From positions 1,302,001 through 1,366,000 of the forward strand of contig JAYKKR010000007.1 in assembly GCA_036971615.1 (NCBI GenBank): 64,000 nucleotides of DNA, read 5' to 3'. The notes under the pieces are model-generated. The model made no database searches, was not told the origin of the DNA, and saw only the letters and a list, made by a program, of their open reading frames with translations. Every line of letters begins with the position of its first letter. The first letter of the stretch is position 1. Shown here one piece after another: positions 13,576-25,230 of this stretch. The stretch comes from Amyloporia xantha. Taxonomy: Eukaryota; Basidiomycota; Agaricomycetes; Polyporales; Adustoporiaceae. A program made the translations under genes and the position numbers.

Positions 13576-15236
13576 ACCCTCCGCGCTCCCTATCGCCACG
13601 GACACCCGCATCTTCGCCCGCTATCGTGCTCATTGCTTTCTCTTCACGACCCCTCATGACTACACTTTCAGCCGACAGACCGTCCCCCGTTTTAGCACGC
13701 CATCGTCGCTCATTGCTTATGAACATTGCTGGCTGTCAAACATGGGTGATCGCCACCGACATCAGGACCTGCTTACCACGTATCGTCCGCATTTGTGTTG
13801 CCATTATCATGTTGTGTATACCCGGACTTGACGGACGGGCTAGCTACCTACCTACACGTTTTATCACATTTTGTGCTTTACCTGTTTATTGCTTACACTG
13901 TCGAGCCATTTGAAAGACTCTTGCCCACCCACAGTACCTGCCTTTAGATTATTCGTACGGAAATTAAATGGACTTTTCTCATGCTTTGCGGCGTTGAGAC
14001 ACGAACGAGAACAGGGAAGCTGACGCAACCATGTAGCGCCAGCGCCGTCGGGGACCGTGTTGGCGAAGCTGCATGTGAGTGCATATGCGCATTGCACTAG
14101 GTCCTTTCAATCCTTACAGTTCGTTTTCCAGGTCAGTTCGTTTTGAGGTGCGAGCTCATGAGTGCAGTGCATTTTGATGGCCGATGTGATACTGAGTTCG
14201 TAAAATGACGCTGCATCCTCGTCTTGCACAACACAGAAGCCCTCTCGCAGTGTAAAAGATAGATTCATTTGGTAGTTAAGATGGCCAGTAGAGAAACCAC
14301 GAAACATGAAAGATTCTTGGGGCAGCATGACTTTGCTAAAATCATCTGTCTACCTTCAACGTTGCCAATGGGCAGTCGTGCGGATGTGATCGACGAGCCA
14401 CGTGCCCGATGCAAACTGAATTTGAAATCCGCGAGCCGCGACTCGCTCGGCGTCCTCGGCAGATCGGGGAAAGAGATCTAAAGCTGTCGCCCCCCAAGAA
14501 AGCCGAGCGACACCGCTGCGCCCGCCACTCAGCCACTGTCCCGCCGCCGCATACGTATACGAACCACTTTAACAAACCGAGGGTGAGCACGTCTGGGTGA
14601 TGACTTATTGCATATGTCGGCCATCTGACAAAATCATCTCGTGCAAAAAAATCACCGGCTCTCCACATGCTATTCAAAATCTCAAATCATGTAAGATATT
14701 CGTCATCATGTCTCAGAGCAAGAAAAAGAAAGTCACAAGTGTTCAAGTAATCGGAACATGTGTATCCAATTCCCAGCGCACAACGGCGCGGCGTGTATAA
14801 TGCCATAATGCGAGGTTTTACAATGCGGATGAAGTTCTACCTATTGCTACATGAATTCTCTTGGGTCAAAACATTAGCAGTGGACGATGGAGCAGCAATG
14901 CCTGAGCTAGCTAAAGAGCGCGGAAGACGAAACCAAACAGCAAGTACTAAGCAATGCAACCGTTGAGACCCCAATAATCCCCAATACTACCCTGAATGAA
15001 TGGACATACGCCCCGTGTCGTGCATGACGGGGCGTGCGGTCGCGTGTAAAGTAGAAGTTAAATATGTTAGTTATCACTATAGTTGTGCAGTACGTCGTGC
15101 AATTCGTGTGTGTGCGTGCGTGCGTGCGTGCGTTGCGTGATTTTGCTGCGAGCAAGTGTCGTTTCGTGAGTGGTGTGTGGGGGGTATCCCAACCCCTCTG
15201 CGGGCGGTCCAAAAACACAATCAAACCAATCAGTCC
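13576..15236. other. Intergenic between secreted protein and YTH gene
   Basis: No gene supported. Several short frames on both strands lack codon structure or splice logic. A GTGC microsatellite lies at 15106-15138. Confidence 0.45.
15106..15138. repeat. GTGC tetranucleotide microsatellite
   Basis: About six tandem GTGC/TGCG units, imperfect at both ends, just downstream of the YTH gene's stop codon and so possibly in its 3' UTR. Confidence 0.85.
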
Positions 15237-18200
15237 TCATCCTTCCTCCTCCAGCGGTGGCTGCGTCGATGGCCCAGCATCTCCCTCCCCGGAAGACGTC
15301 TTCGTACCTGGACGTCTTTCCGTGGACGGTGACACCGGCGATGGCGGCGCGGGCCGATCCCATTCCTCCAGCAACGCCTGGCCCACCGACGGTTCCAGCT
15401 CGGTCCCGTCGCGAGACACCTTGATTTCTCGATCGTGGTTCCAGGGATTGCGTAAATGCCGTGTGCGGTAGAACGGGAGTCGGTTCGTCTGAATCCACTG
15501 TACCTTGAACGGCTCTCCCCATGCCGGTCCCTCAGCCTCTCCACTTCCTCCCCGTGCGCCGTGCTCGCGCGACGGCGCTCGACTTCCTCCAGGCCTCTCT
15601 TCCTCTTCTGCTACAGGATCCAGCGGCGTCTCCGGCATCGTCTCCCAGTCGAACCTCCGCCCCGCATCATCGGGCGCGTCCCTGCCCGACGTCGGCTCCG
15701 GCGCCGAGCGTTCTCGTATATGTCTGAACGGCTCGTCCGGGTCGAGATTGAACGTTGTCGGGAGCGAAGGCGTCATATGTATCTGCCCAAGCGCACGTAC
15801 CGTCGGTGCATCCTGCACGGTCTGCGTATGGCGCGCACCGCCGGGCAGTCGACTGAGGCGGCGATGAGGCTCGTGCAACTCCATCGGCGCCGACGCCGGG
15901 TGGCGGGGATGCTCTTGTCGTGGGTACTCCGACGTCGATCTGGGCGTCGCACCCTCGTCGTACGGCTGCGGCGACGCCTGCATCTGGTGGTGCGCCTGCG
16001 AGCCTGACGACGCGGGCGGACTGGGCGACACCGGCTGCGGCGACTCCTCGTACCTAAACTCCGACGGCGAGAAAAACGTGTGCGTATCCCGCCGCGCCAC
16101 GGGCGGGCTGGAGCCCTGCGACGAGCGCGACATGCGGCGCTGCGGTGGCGAGTCGGTGCGCGACGTCCACGCGACGCGATGTTCGCCGCGCATGATCGGG
16201 CCGGCCATTCTAGTAGTGGTCGAGCGCGTCAGTGCGGGATGTTGCTTGTTGCGCCCCCTTTCCCCCGCACTTACCTTGCGTAGCCGTAAAACTCTCCGCT
16301 CTTGTTCACGCCAAAAATGAGGTACACCTCCTTGCTGGTCCGGAACGCCTGGTCGAGCGTCGTCTCGTTGTGCCTCTGCGTCGCCCACAGGCCCTTCTCC
16401 ACGCTAATATCCAAGTCTTTCTGGAAGAGTCGGCGGCAGACCCATGTCAGCACACGCCCCGCACGCCAATTAAACACCTACCTGTGTCAACGACTTGAGG
16501 ATAAAATAGCGCTTCGGGAAGTACTGCATGAGGATGCTCGAGTTCGTGCTCGCGTACGAGCCAGAGCTGCTCGAGTGGGGGTCGGGGCGCCTGTACCGAT
16601 GGCCCCGGCCGCCCTCGTCGTCGCTCGACAGATTGAGGCTCGCGAGGTACGGTACCGGATCGCTCGGCGAGCTCCCCGGCGTCGTAACGTGCTCCGACGA
16701 CACCGGAGAACGCAATTCCTCCTGCCCCGCCGCCCTCGCCGCCTCCCTCGCCTTCTCCTTCTGGTCTCTGATCCACCTCACATGCAGTCCCGCGCCGCGC
16801 TGCCCCCCAACGCCCGCCTTCACGTCGTCGTCGCGGCCGCGCACGCGGCACACGAGGCGCGGACAGCGCGGGTCGCCGGGGCGCAGCGGCTGGCCGTTGA
16901 AATGGCGGATCGCAGCGAGCAGGTGCGCCTCGCTCTGGAAGTTCACGAACGCGCAGTTCGAGCGCGAGATGAGGAAGATGGAAAGCACGCCGCCCCACAC
17001 GTCGTCCGCGCTGTGCGCCGTGGAAGTTGACGACGACGCGGACGCGGCGCCAGGGGAGGGTGTCTGGTTGAGGAAGCGCCAGAGCTCGTCGTGCGTCGTG
17101 TCCGAGGGCACGTTCCCGACCCACATCACCCACTCCTGACCGCTGTGCCGGCGGGTGCGGGTGGTGCGGGCGGCGCGAGCGCTCAGGAGCGGCGGACCGG
17201 CTGCTCGGGGGCGCAGAAGAGCCTGCCTCGGGCTGTTTCTGATACTGACGGCTAGACGAAGCGGGGCCCTCGGACTGAGCGCGAGAAGGTGCAGGGAGCG
17301 GCGGCGGCGGCGGGTCGGGCTGCATCTGCGCCTGTTGCTGCAACTGTTGCTGCTGAGGCGGTGGGTACTGAATGGGGTTCTGCCTCGGGGACATGGGATA
17401 CATCGGTGAAGACAGCGCGGACGGCCCTGCCTGGGAGTACGCCTCGACCTCGCGCGGGGGAAGATTAAACGACACCGAGTATGGATTTTGGTACGACTCG
17501 TACTGGCTCGAGGCGGGGCGCGCGGGCAGCGGGAGGTACCACCAGGTGCCCTGGCCCTCCTGCGGAGGCTCGGGCGCGTACGAGTGTGGCGGGTACGGGT
17601 TCGCGTACTGGGACGCGTAGACGGAGGGGGAGGGCGCAAAGGAGTGTGGGGGGTACGCGAACGGCGGGGTAGGGTAGCGAAGGGGCGCGTACGGGGTCTG
17701 GCCGGGATAAGAGGTGGAGTGGGGTGGAAGCCCGGAGCCGCCCTGCGAGGCCAAAGGAGTGTGCGGGGGCGGAGAAGGGTGTGCGGGGGAATGAGCGGCG
17801 TGGGGATGGGAGTGGGGGGAGAAGAGGGAGGAGGGGCCCGGGCTGGTCGTGAAGGATCGTGAATGACTGGACGAGGAGCTGCCCTCGGGGGAGGCGCCGG
17901 GGTAGCCCTGGAAGACGGGCGTGTGCGGCTGCATGATGGGCACGAGCGTGTTTGGGGAGTAGCCCAGCAGCTGATTTTGCGGGGGGTGCATGCTCGTGTC
18001 TGGGGCATGCAGGCCGGGATGGTGGGGGTACGCGTACGTCGGAGGCATGTTGACGGGGGAGTGGGGGGACATCGTGTATTGTCCTACAAAACCCGCGCGC
18101 TGGCCATATGAAAGGGAGGCCGCCTGGTACGGTGCGGGAAGGCCCTGGAAGGAGGGAGAAGGGGCGGAGGATGCGGGGGAGCTCTCGAGGGTTCCGGATG

Positions 18201-18381
18201 GGTAGAGGGGCGGGCCGAGGGAAGCCTGAAATGGCTGTCGGAGGGGCGGCCGACGGGCTGGATTGGTGGACTGGGAATGAGAGCGACCACGCGAACCAGA
18301 TCGACCCTGTTCGGACGAGGAAGTGGAGGATCGTGACTCGGACATATTGGGTGGCCTATTCCTGGCCGCATTCCCCGACAT
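15237..18381 (-). CDS. RRM + YTH domain protein (m6A reader type)
   Basis: Predicted reader of N6-methyladenosine in RNA. The first in-frame ATG is at 18381; the frame stays open without an ATG to 18471, so an upstream exon is possible. Order: a Pro/Ser/Tyr-rich N-terminus of about 400 residues, an RRM (EWVMWVGNVPSDTTHDEL ... NCAFVNFQSEAHLLAAIRHF), then YTH (YFILKSLTQ|KDLDISVEKGLWATQ ... VYLIFGVNKSGEFYGYARM). After an insertion of about 200 low-complexity residues the domain finishes (PAWGEPFKVQWIQ ... NRLPFYRTRHLRNPWN, then SRDGTELEP). Trp in GLWATQ and in AWGEPF fit the two aromatic-cage positions of YTHDC1-like domains. Exon edges at the 3' side: exon ending 16482, then 16420..16275, then 16209..15237. 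A frame change near 17150, just before the RRM, has no intron explanation. Confidence 0.85.
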
Positions 18382-18471
18382 ATAAATGGGATGGTAGGGC
18401 TCGCGAAAAACTTCTGGAGTGTTCTGGAACCTGCCGATCGGTGAGGGCGTAGGCGGTTGGAGGTCATTCAC

Positions 18472-20700
18472 GACTTAGGGGGAACATGGGGAAAAGAAAA
18501 GGACAAGTTAGGGCAGACGAGCAGGAGAGGAGGGTAAACTCATACGAGGAAAGCGGCGTCGTGACGGACGGATAAATGTGTAGGAAGACCTAGCAGGTAC
18601 GGTCAGACCGCGGCATAGTGGGCCATAGAAAAAAGATAGTGATGGGTGGGCGGGTGGCCGTCGAGGCTAGAGGAATAAAGGGAGGAGAGAAGGAGAACTC
18701 TAGCAGGCTCTTGCCGCGGCCAGCGAGAGGTGGCAACAAAAAAGATGAACGGGAGGGGAGAACGAACGGCTACTGCGAGCTCGCGTGGCGTTCAAACTCC
18801 GGTCACGAGCGGTCATATCGGCAGACTCAACGAGGTACGGCCACGTGGAACAGGAACGCGCGCTCACCTGCAGAGACGTCGGGTAGAGCAAGGGGTGCGG
18901 TTGAGCCTCGGCCAGAGTCGTGGGGATGTGGGAGAGCAGGAGGGGAGGAAGGAGGCTTGGGGGTTTTATTGCGGTCGTCCTTGTCGAATGTGGCTTTCAT
19001 GGCAAATGTCAGGGGATGCAAGTCTATGCAGGATAATGGCACGGGAGTGAGTGGCGGGATCGGTGAGGTGTTCGCGCAGCAGGTGGACTTATTATACAAA
19101 GAGGGTAAGAGATGCAGTGGAAGGGCGGGTCGCGGGGGAGGATGTCATGGTGGAGAGGAGGGACGGGGGGTGTGGCACCGGCAGCCAAACTGCTGGGCAA
19201 GCAGGGGCGGGGACTTGGCCGGATGAGAGGAGAGGGAATCTGAGGACCAGCGATCTGGTGCTGAGGAAGACAGGCAGGCGGCGGTGCAGCGCCAATGCTC
19301 TCGTCAGTGCCATCAAGACTGCGCCTCACCGCAGCAGCCCGCACCCCGCGTCTCTGTCTTGGGCCAGTCCTCCGCCTCGTGTGACGTCATCGGGTGCGGC
19401 GAAAGGGCGATGGCGGATTGGTACCCCGCACTGCACGAGTGTGTGGACGAATGTGCGGGCCAGGTCAGCGCGTCGCGCGCGTGGATCGAGGGTGGCATCG
19501 CGTTGTACCAGTACCACCGCGGCCGGATCCCGCTGCCTGTGAGGGGAAGCCAGGGCCGCGGGGACGGCACGGGCCGAGTGAGTCCCTGGGATGAGTGGGG
19601 AGTCGGGAAGCGGGGTGATGTCAGTAGGTGTGGGGTGTCGAGAGGTCAAGAGATCCAGCGATCCGATTGACCAACTCATCCTTCGATCATCTTCAACACA
19701 GTCCACCTACAGCCCTCGCCATGACATCACCGCCTTGGTCAATTCAATTCACATTTCCCCGCGGCTGTCCCTAATACATCATCACCCTAAGTACTCCGCC
19801 AAAGTCTCATTGACATTTCTCCAACACACAACCACGCAATCGTCCCCCGAATCTCGCCGATCAGAACCAACAACTGATAGACGACATCCCCGCGCCACCC
19901 GCTCCACAAGATCCCATCGCCCTTCGTCTTCGCAGTTGCGAGCAAACGTGTACGGGCTGTGAGCGAACCCGCTAGCACCGAACAGCCCTAAGAAATATGC
20001 CACGCCACTGCCAACTCTCGCCCTCGCTCTCTTCTTCTCTCCGAACAGCACAGCCAGCTTCCCCGCCGAAATACCTCCTCCGAACCTACTGCGCAGAACT
20101 CTCGTCTATCCCACACACCCACGATCCATCGGAGGATGCTGCACAGATATTGCCCGAGCTGCGCACACACAGCTTCAAATTAGCATCACCTCACAAGAAG
20201 CCCATCTCGATACGATTACGCACGGCACATTTTCATCTAGAAGTCCCCTCAGCCGATGCAAATTCGTAGCCCAATTTAATTTCATGACCGCCCCGGATCG
20301 ATCGAACGACGCGCAACCGACGCGGCCGAAGCACACAACACGCGGCAGAGCTCCCAGGGCATCGACACTCTCAGACTCCACCACACAACGCCCTCCTTCC
20401 GGTTCCGCAGATGTTATCGTAGAAAGGGCACAACTCGGAGCGCGCGTGCCCACCCTCATCGCAGCTTGAGGTCATCGCTACTCCGCACCTTCTGCCACAG
20501 AGTGGTCCAAAAGAAAATTATGACCGTCCCCAGATCCCGCTAAGTCCATATCACTCTGGCAGTACCGACTTGCCAGGGCTCGCACAGACGACCGTGGGCG
20601 CGTCCCGTGCCGGCCCGCACTTTTGCCGCGGCGCCAATCAACAATCCGCCTCATTAAAATAGGCGCGCGTAGCCTCTGAGTGCGGGTCGGGCGCAGCTCC
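18472..20700. other. Intergenic, GC-rich, no gene recognised
   Basis: This stretch upstream of the YTH gene holds overlapping open frames on both strands, as expected from GC-rich DNA. None shows a conserved domain or an exon chain. Confidence 0.4.
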
Positions 20701-20707
20701 CGCTGCT

Positions 20708-21540
20708 AATGGCGAATGGCGCAAGGCTTCACCGTGACCGCACCTGCACGAGGGTATTTTGTCAACGGCCATCTACGCCCGATCGGCAGCCCGACGGTCT
20801 GCCGCGCGGTGCTGGACGTCGAACCGCCCGCTTACCGGACGTGCGCGTCGGGCTGGCGAAATCACCTTCGAAGGTCCTGCATGTATCGCCGTTGCGTGCG
20901 TGCTCGCAGGTGCCCGGAATATCGGCGTGCGGACGCGCTTTCCACCCAGTGCGGGCGGGCGACGCGCAGGGCCGGTTTGCTTTTTTGTTCTGCACCCAGC
21001 GTGGGCGTAACCACGCCTGGTGTTGATACAGAGCCAGGGTGCAGGAGCGAGGCTGCGAATGGCGAATGGTGCAAGGCTTCACCGCGGCCAGGCGTGCGTG
21101 CAGATGCCCGTCGACACCATCTGCGCCCGATCGTCAGCCCGCCGATGCGTCGCCCGGTGCTAGATCCCGAACCGCCCGCTTGGGCTGGCGAAATCACCAT
21201 CGAAGGTCCTGCATGTATCACCGTTGCGTACATGCTCGCAGGTGCCCGGAATTTTGGTGTGCAGACGCGCTTTCCATCCAGTACGGTTGGGGAGGCGCCG
21301 CGGCGGTTTGTTTTTTGTTCTACATCCAGCATGGGCATGACCACGCCTGACGTTGATCCAGAGCCAGGGTGCAGGAACGAGGCTGCGAATGGCGTATGGC
21401 GAAAGGCTTCACCGTGGCCAGGCCTGCACGCAGATGCCCATGGACGTCAGCTGTGCCCGATCGTCAGCTCGCCGATGCGCCGATTTGTTTTTTGTTCTAC
21501 ATCCAGCGTGGGCATGCCACACCAGGGCGTAGGAACAAGA
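20708..21540 (+). repeat. Tandem repeat, about 2.5 copies of 330-350 bp
   Basis: Copies begin with AATGGCG(A/T)ATGG at 20708, 21058 and 21388, giving periods of 350 and 330 bp. Shared landmarks in copies 1 and 2 include GGCTTCACCG, TGCGCCCGATCG-like, CGAAGGTCCTGCATGTATC and GAGCCAGGGTGCAGGA. Copy 3 lacks most of the interior, joining GCCGATGCGC directly to the TTTGTTTTTTGTTCTACATCC block. A 408-codon open frame runs across all copies (20716..21942), but divergence between units and lack of any domain make it more likely incidental. Confidence 0.85.
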
Positions 21541-23661
21541 CAGATTCTGCAGACTAGAAGGGCGAAATCGCTTGCGAGTGTCGCAGCTCCAGCGACACGA
21601 GGCGGATCACAAGGTGCATACCCTCCGGATCCGAGTCGAGACGGGAGTCGCACCGTCTTCAGGGTCTTCCCGCAGCGCACCACCGGTAGCAGTAGTAGTG
21701 CAGAGTACAGTCCAGATGCAACCGCAGAGTTTGACAGGTCGCACGGCGGACGTAAAGCAGGTACACATCGTGATCGGTTCCGGTGCTCACCTTCGCAGAC
21801 CACGCACGAACGAGAGACGAGACACAGGCCATTCCGGAAGCCCAGGACGCAGGACTGGCAAGCGACGTCGCATACCATCGACACGAGGCGGCTCGCGACC
21901 AACGCCAACACGCAAGCTTTGATCCGAAGTCCCTGCGCATAAGTTGTCCTTCATTGTAGTCCTCGCCTTCCTTCCTCCGCGATCGCATATGCATGCCGGC
22001 ATCAGGCTCGTCGGGTGGGCAGCGCGTATCTGCCACTCGCTCATCCCCGGCAAGGACCGTGGAGACGCACGGGCCACCAGCCGGAGGAAACGGCCCATCT
22101 ACACACCGCGCGCGAGCTGTAGTGCACCGCAGAAATGCGACACCTGTCTTCCATAGCACAACGGCACGAAGCCACTCGGCCCTGTTCTGACTTCCTCCGA
22201 GGCTCGACAGATGGCACGGTCCGCAATTTTTTTCTGGTCCCTTGTGCTAACCCGCCTTCTGAACTGCGGAACTGCTCATGCGCGAGTCGCGCAAGAGGCC
22301 TCTCGCCGTCGCGCATCCTGCATCTCGCCGTTGTGGAGCGTGAGTGTGGAGCATCTGTCCGCAGATTTTTGCTCCGTCCGTGAAGTGGGCAGGCAGACTT
22401 CTCGCTGCGACTGCGCGAAGCTGTGTGCTTCCATTTCGAGTCCAGGAACTAACCAGGGTCTGACGGACCAGAAGAACCGCAAGCGATGTCGTCGTGGCGA
22501 CGCCAGGTCGCAGAAATCCTGCGAGGCTGGGAGGATAGGTTCTTCGGGTTCCTCTTGCCTTGAATATATTGTCTCGCACCGTTCTTTTTCCCAGGTCCCC
22601 TCTTGAGCATCGCGTGCCGGTGCCACAGGGCAATATTGCAGCAACCCTAGATTAGAACACGGGGACGCAATGCTCCGCCGATAAATCTGTATTGAGATGT
22701 AGGTAAGCGGGGCTAGCGATAATGATGCGCACGGCACAGAGAGCGTAATAATATCTTCTCGCGAGGACGTCGTAGGCACGAGGCGTCGGGAGGTCGATGG
22801 GATAACAAGGGCGCCAACGCTGGAGTCCGGATCCCGTCACAAATCCCGGTCATGTGGGGACATCGTGAGCTTCTGGGGCACTGCAGGATGCACCTACTTT
22901 GGACAAGCGTGTACGGTAGACACAATGAAAAAAAAATCAAAGAACGTACGTCCTCCGAGCCGCGCAATCTGCACCCGTGAATGCCTCACTGCTATCATGA
23001 TCAAATCTAGGTGTAAAGGCCGTTCTGACCAATTATCGCTAACGGGTCCTCATTGCCATTGATCTGGCCGATTGGATATCGAACATATAACGCGGCTGAC
23101 CAACCCGCGCGCGTCGGCCGCCGTCAAAATGGGTTGCTCGCCACTGATCAGTTCATTGACATCGATGTCCCGATGCTACGGTGCGCGGGCATGCCGGGTG
23201 AGATAGGAGAGGCTTTCAGGTGGTGGGAAGTTGGGAATCAAGTAGTGGAGAGCTAGGAGAAGCGGTAAGGACTACATATAGCCTGAGTACATAAGGCCCC
23301 TGGCTCCAGGGCCATCGGACTTCAGATGAGAACTGGGTTGACAGGGCTCAGGCCTCAGGCACAAACTTGGGGAACTGGCATGAAGTCGCGATCGCGGGAC
23401 CGATTCAGAGTGATACAAATACACATTAATACAACGTACACTAGGGTATTGACGGTGATAGTACAGACTAATGCACAAGAAAGAAGCGCCGTCGGATTGT
23501 CAGTCCGGTAATGGCCTGAGCTTGAGCCTGAGTGAGACAGAATCGTCACCATAAAACAAGTCTCCACACGCTCCCTGGGCCCCATTCTCTCACCACTCAA
23601 CCCAGACCTTGCACCGTGGCACCGACCAGCAACTCAATCACCTCATGCCCTCCCTCAAGGC
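21541..23661. other. Intergenic after tandem repeat
   Basis: No supportable gene or RNA. Frames are short, overlapping and without splice logic. Confidence 0.4.
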
Positions 23662-25230
23662 TCACGCCACCCTCGTCAGTGGCAAATCCACAAACCGCTC
23701 CGCCAGCCCCTCCTGCACTTCCTTCACCACCGCCCTTACCGCCGCCATCGCCGCGCGCTTGCACCCCGGACTCAGCGCACAGGACAGGTCCGCATCGGTT
23801 CTCAGCGTGTCCTCCATGCACCGCAGCCGCCCGACGACGTCCGCGCTCCCAAAGCGCGTCATGCGCTCACTCCGCGCTGCCTCGCCCCACACCGCCGTGA
23901 ACGTCGCCAGGCATCCGTGGACGTGGTATGTGCATCCGTCAGGCCGCGCGAACGTCGGAGGGGCTTTCGCGAGTTGCTCCCAGAGCATGACGAGCGAGCG
24001 GAACCCATAAAGCAGACGGACACCCTGCGTATAAGTGATCGGGATGGCAGCGTCATCTTTCTCTTGGTCCAAGCTCTCCGTCGACGTGGATGTACTTGAG
24101 CTCGGAATTGATGCTGAGGATGGGGCGATCGGCACCAAACCCTCTGTAGATACAGCGGCACTTGTCAGGAAGTCCAATTCGCCCTCCATCAGTTGCATAT
24201 AATACGCAACACCTCTCAACGAGCGAATATCATACTTGTCAGCGACATGCATCGCCGCTCTCGGGCCGATTCGGCGGGCAAGAATCCTGTTGCTCCACGA
24301 TTCAACCACAAAATCGACTAATTTCGCATGCCCGCAGCAGAGCGCAACCTCCAGCACACGCGTAAGTGTGGTAGACGATGCGCAAGAAAGGTCCGCAAGC
24401 GGGTGGATGGGTGGCCCGTGTACACCGGATGTGACAGCGTAGATGGCATCAATCGCCCAGGCCGCTGTAGAAATGAAGTGGTATTTGTTCGTGAGGGATG
24501 CGATGGTGAGGAGGCGAGAGATATCAGCGGAGGCGCTGTTATATGCAGCAAGTTCGTGGGGCCTAATATATTGAGTAGCAATTACGGTTAGACAAATGCG
24601 ACAAAGTAAATGCAAGTAGCGGACAAGATTTTGGAATGATGGTACAACTCACAAGGCATAGAGAACGGATACTAGCGCACGGAAATCTTCCACGGACTCT
24701 CCGAACAGAACAATTGGATTCTCGTCACTGAATCCTTCCTGAATGATGGAATCACCTCCATCGCCTGGTGGTAAACTGAACATGTCTTGGAAGGCAGAGG
24801 AGTCGCGTGCTAGCAAAAATCGATGTACCTGTATATCACATGCGCACAGTTGCGATTGGACCAACGGGCGCGATGTGATCAGCGATCGGACATGGACAAG
24901 GTAGAGCAGAAGTCGCACCCTGAACAGCGTATCCTCTACTCTAATCACACAGTCGGCGCCCAAGTTGTAATAAAGCTCATCTCGTATTGGAACATCATTC
25001 AGGTTGGTCATACTATCTTCTAGGTCGTTTTGGTTGTTGTCAGAGCCTTGGAGAGGTTGCCCAAGGGAGGAGTGAGATGCGAGATCCTGGGTACGTTGGC
25101 GTTTGCGAGGGGGTTCCGTATCCGAGGACAGGTCCGAATGGTGATTCTCCGAGAGTATCGGCGCAACCGTAGGCGCTGCCACTGAGGGGGGGACGACGGG
25201 CCCGGATATGTCCAGATCTCGTTCGTCCAT
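23662..25230 (-). CDS. BTB/POZ domain protein, 462 aa
   Basis: BTB/POZ proteins mediate protein-protein contacts; fungal members of this type are mostly uncharacterised. Exons 25230..24919, 24828..24653 and 24562..23662 close in phase (462 codons plus stop). I choose ATG 25230, because the frame upstream of it offers only a TTG. The BTB fold spans the early part: YYNLGADCVIRVEDTLFR|VHRFLLARDSSAFQDMF, then ENPIVLFGESVEDFRALVSV|YAL|PHEL and SRLLTIASLTNKYHF. The following helices (VLEVALCCGHAKLVDFVVES, ARRIGPRAAMHVADKYDIRS) fit the C-terminal helical region usual for this fungal group. Intron 1 is 90 nt, divisible by three and stop-free, so retention would add 30 residues inside the BTB. Intron 2 has a good branch site (TCTAAC). 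Confidence 0.85.

Noticed and set aside
20716..21942. 408-codon open frame treated as a protein gene
   Set aside because: It runs through a diverged tandem repeat in GC-rich DNA, shows no domain, and the units differ by non-frame-preserving lengths.
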